Of a DNA stretch of 53,315 nt, positions 52,792-53,315 are shown piece by piece. The position numbers were made by a program, and so were the translations under genes. The stretch is from Flavobacteriales bacterium UBA4110 (GTDB taxonomy: Bacteria > Bacteroidota > Bacteroidia > Flavobacteriales > Weeksellaceae), in contig DFXK01000002.1 in NCBI GenBank assembly GCA_002383165.1, positions 1 to 53,315 on the forward strand, read 5' to 3'. The notes under the pieces were generated by a model that was not told the DNA's origin, did not search any database, and worked only from the letters and a program-made list of their open reading frames with translations. Every line of letters begins with the position of its first letter. The stretch's first letter is position 1.

Positions 52792-53154
52792 TTATTTTAT
52801 ATATTTTGCCACTTTGTTTTCAAGCTCTTCCAGATCGAATGGCTTGGCAACATAATCATCTGCTTTGGCACTTTCTGCAAGAGATTCTATATCATTATTG
52901 GCAGTTACGTAGATCACGGGAATATTCCGGAACTGTTCATTGCTTTTCAGAAGTTTTGTAGCTTCAATTCCGCCAATATTCGGGATCCAATTGTCCATCA
53001 GAATAATATCAGGATGAAACTCGGAAACTTTTTCCAAAATGTTGTGAGACGTCTGCGAGATATCTACCTCATAACCGCCATCCTTGAAAATTATTGAGAT
53101 GAGCTCCAGCAAAGTGGTATCATCATCAAAAATTAATATTTTTTTCTTATCCAT
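52792..53154 (-). CDS. Single-domain response regulator (CheY-like)
   Basis: A 120-residue receiver domain with no output domain. Phosphorylation residues are intact: acidic pocket DDD at 10-12, phospho-acceptor Asp54 in IILMDNWIP, Thr84 in IYVTAN, and Lys104 in YVAKPFD. It should relay a signal from a histidine kinase by protein contact. It lies 16 bases after the stop of a further minus-strand gene that runs off the window, so the two are probably co-transcribed. Its stop nearly touches the convergent tRNA-Arg. Confidence 0.93.
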   Translation of the reverse strand: MDKKKILIFDDDTTLLELISIIFKDGGYEVDISQTSHNILEKVSEFHPDIILMDNWIPNIGGIEATKLLKSNEQFRNIPVIYVTANNDIESLAESAKADDYVAKPFDLEELENKVAKYIK

Positions 53155-53170
53155 AATTTTAGTGTGGGTC

Positions 53171-53315
53171 TTATCTATTTAATTGATTAATATTAATATA
53201 CAGTTTCTCTGCATTAATGAGAAGATCATAGGCGACCTGTTCTTTTGCGTGTCTTGGCATATAATCTACTACAGCAGTTTCAGGATCCTGAATCCAGATT
53301 TTTCCATTATTGTTT
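53171..53315 (-). CDS. C-terminal end of an unidentified protein (runs off the window)
   Basis: The minus strand is open from the window edge to a TAA at 53171-53173. It encodes GKIWIQDPETAVVDYMPRHA and an ending AEKLYININQLNR. The 47 visible residues are helical and not enough to name a family. Its position 16 bases upstream of the receiver gene suggests a shared transcript, possibly with signalling genes further on. Confidence 0.6.
   Translation of the reverse strand, partial: NNNGKIWIQDPETAVVDYMPRHAKEQVAYDLLINAEKLYININQLNR

Noticed and set aside
1..53315. CRISPR arrays or prophage
   Set aside because: No regularly spaced direct repeats with unique spacers and no phage structural genes were seen. 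The only tandem repeat of note is the coding repeat at 32542-32859.

Overview
The window looks like a chromosomal segment of a low-GC Flavobacteriia bacterium of the Weeksellaceae type (Chryseobacterium, Epilithonimonas or a relative). The evidence is SusC/SusD outer-membrane pairs, a type IX secretion C-terminal sorting domain, a zeaxanthin-type carotenoid cluster, Bacteroidetes -7 boxes of the form TAnnTTTG, a tRNA gene without encoded CCA, and Bacteroidetes-type complex II. No rRNA, CRISPR array or complete mobile element was seen. The species assignment is inference.

Layout. 1-1.2 kb: 3' end of a tRNA gene and a small excisionase-like gene that runs by a -1 shift into a second, truncated reading frame, which looks like the edge of an old integrated element. 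1.1-7.0 kb (minus strand): porin, DASS dicarboxylate transporter, then sdhC-sdhA-sdhB, a dicarboxylate uptake plus complex II unit. 7.2-8.5 kb: a gene graveyard with a transposase tail, a frameshifted rhamnosidase (GH78) tail and a broken sugar MFS transporter. 8.6-13.7 kb (minus): a carotenoid operon, MarR regulator-crtI-crtB-unknown secreted protein-SRPBCC-crtZ-crtY, with a promoter inside an array of TATAC repeats. 13.9-19.3 kb: TPR protein, DUF4349-like lipoprotein, a split membrane-protein locus, a 50-bp perfect AT palindrome, prfC and an MFS exporter. 19.4-22.5 kb: a small surface-glycan cluster (methyltransferase, GT2, GT-B-like) containing gene fragments. 22.5-39.2 kb: FUSC membrane protein and mostly core genes (uvrD/pcrA, lolD-like ABC, radC, FemAB/GNAT-like, ppa, mgtE, polA, YciI, VOC, M28 peptidase), with two secreted proteins, one SUMF1-like and one with four 27-residue repeats and a T9SS tail.

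39.2-49.2 kb: a complete-looking polysaccharide utilisation locus for a beta-glucan. A Nudix-derived regulator and an MFS sugar transporter are divergent from susC-susD-surface lipoprotein-GH30-GH16. GH30 and GH16 together suggest a beta-1,3/1,6-glucan such as laminarin or fungal wall glucan. An internal hairpin sits between the binding-protein genes and the enzyme genes.

49.3-53.3 kb: an M14 carboxypeptidase, a TerC/Alx protein, an XRE regulator, tRNA-Arg(CCT), a single-domain response regulator and the end of a further gene. Sites of the type TTACA-N2-TGTAA occur at the XRE promoter and again between the M14 and terC genes, so the XRE protein may regulate all three. The terC-XRE gap also holds a cluster of DnaA-box-like sequences.
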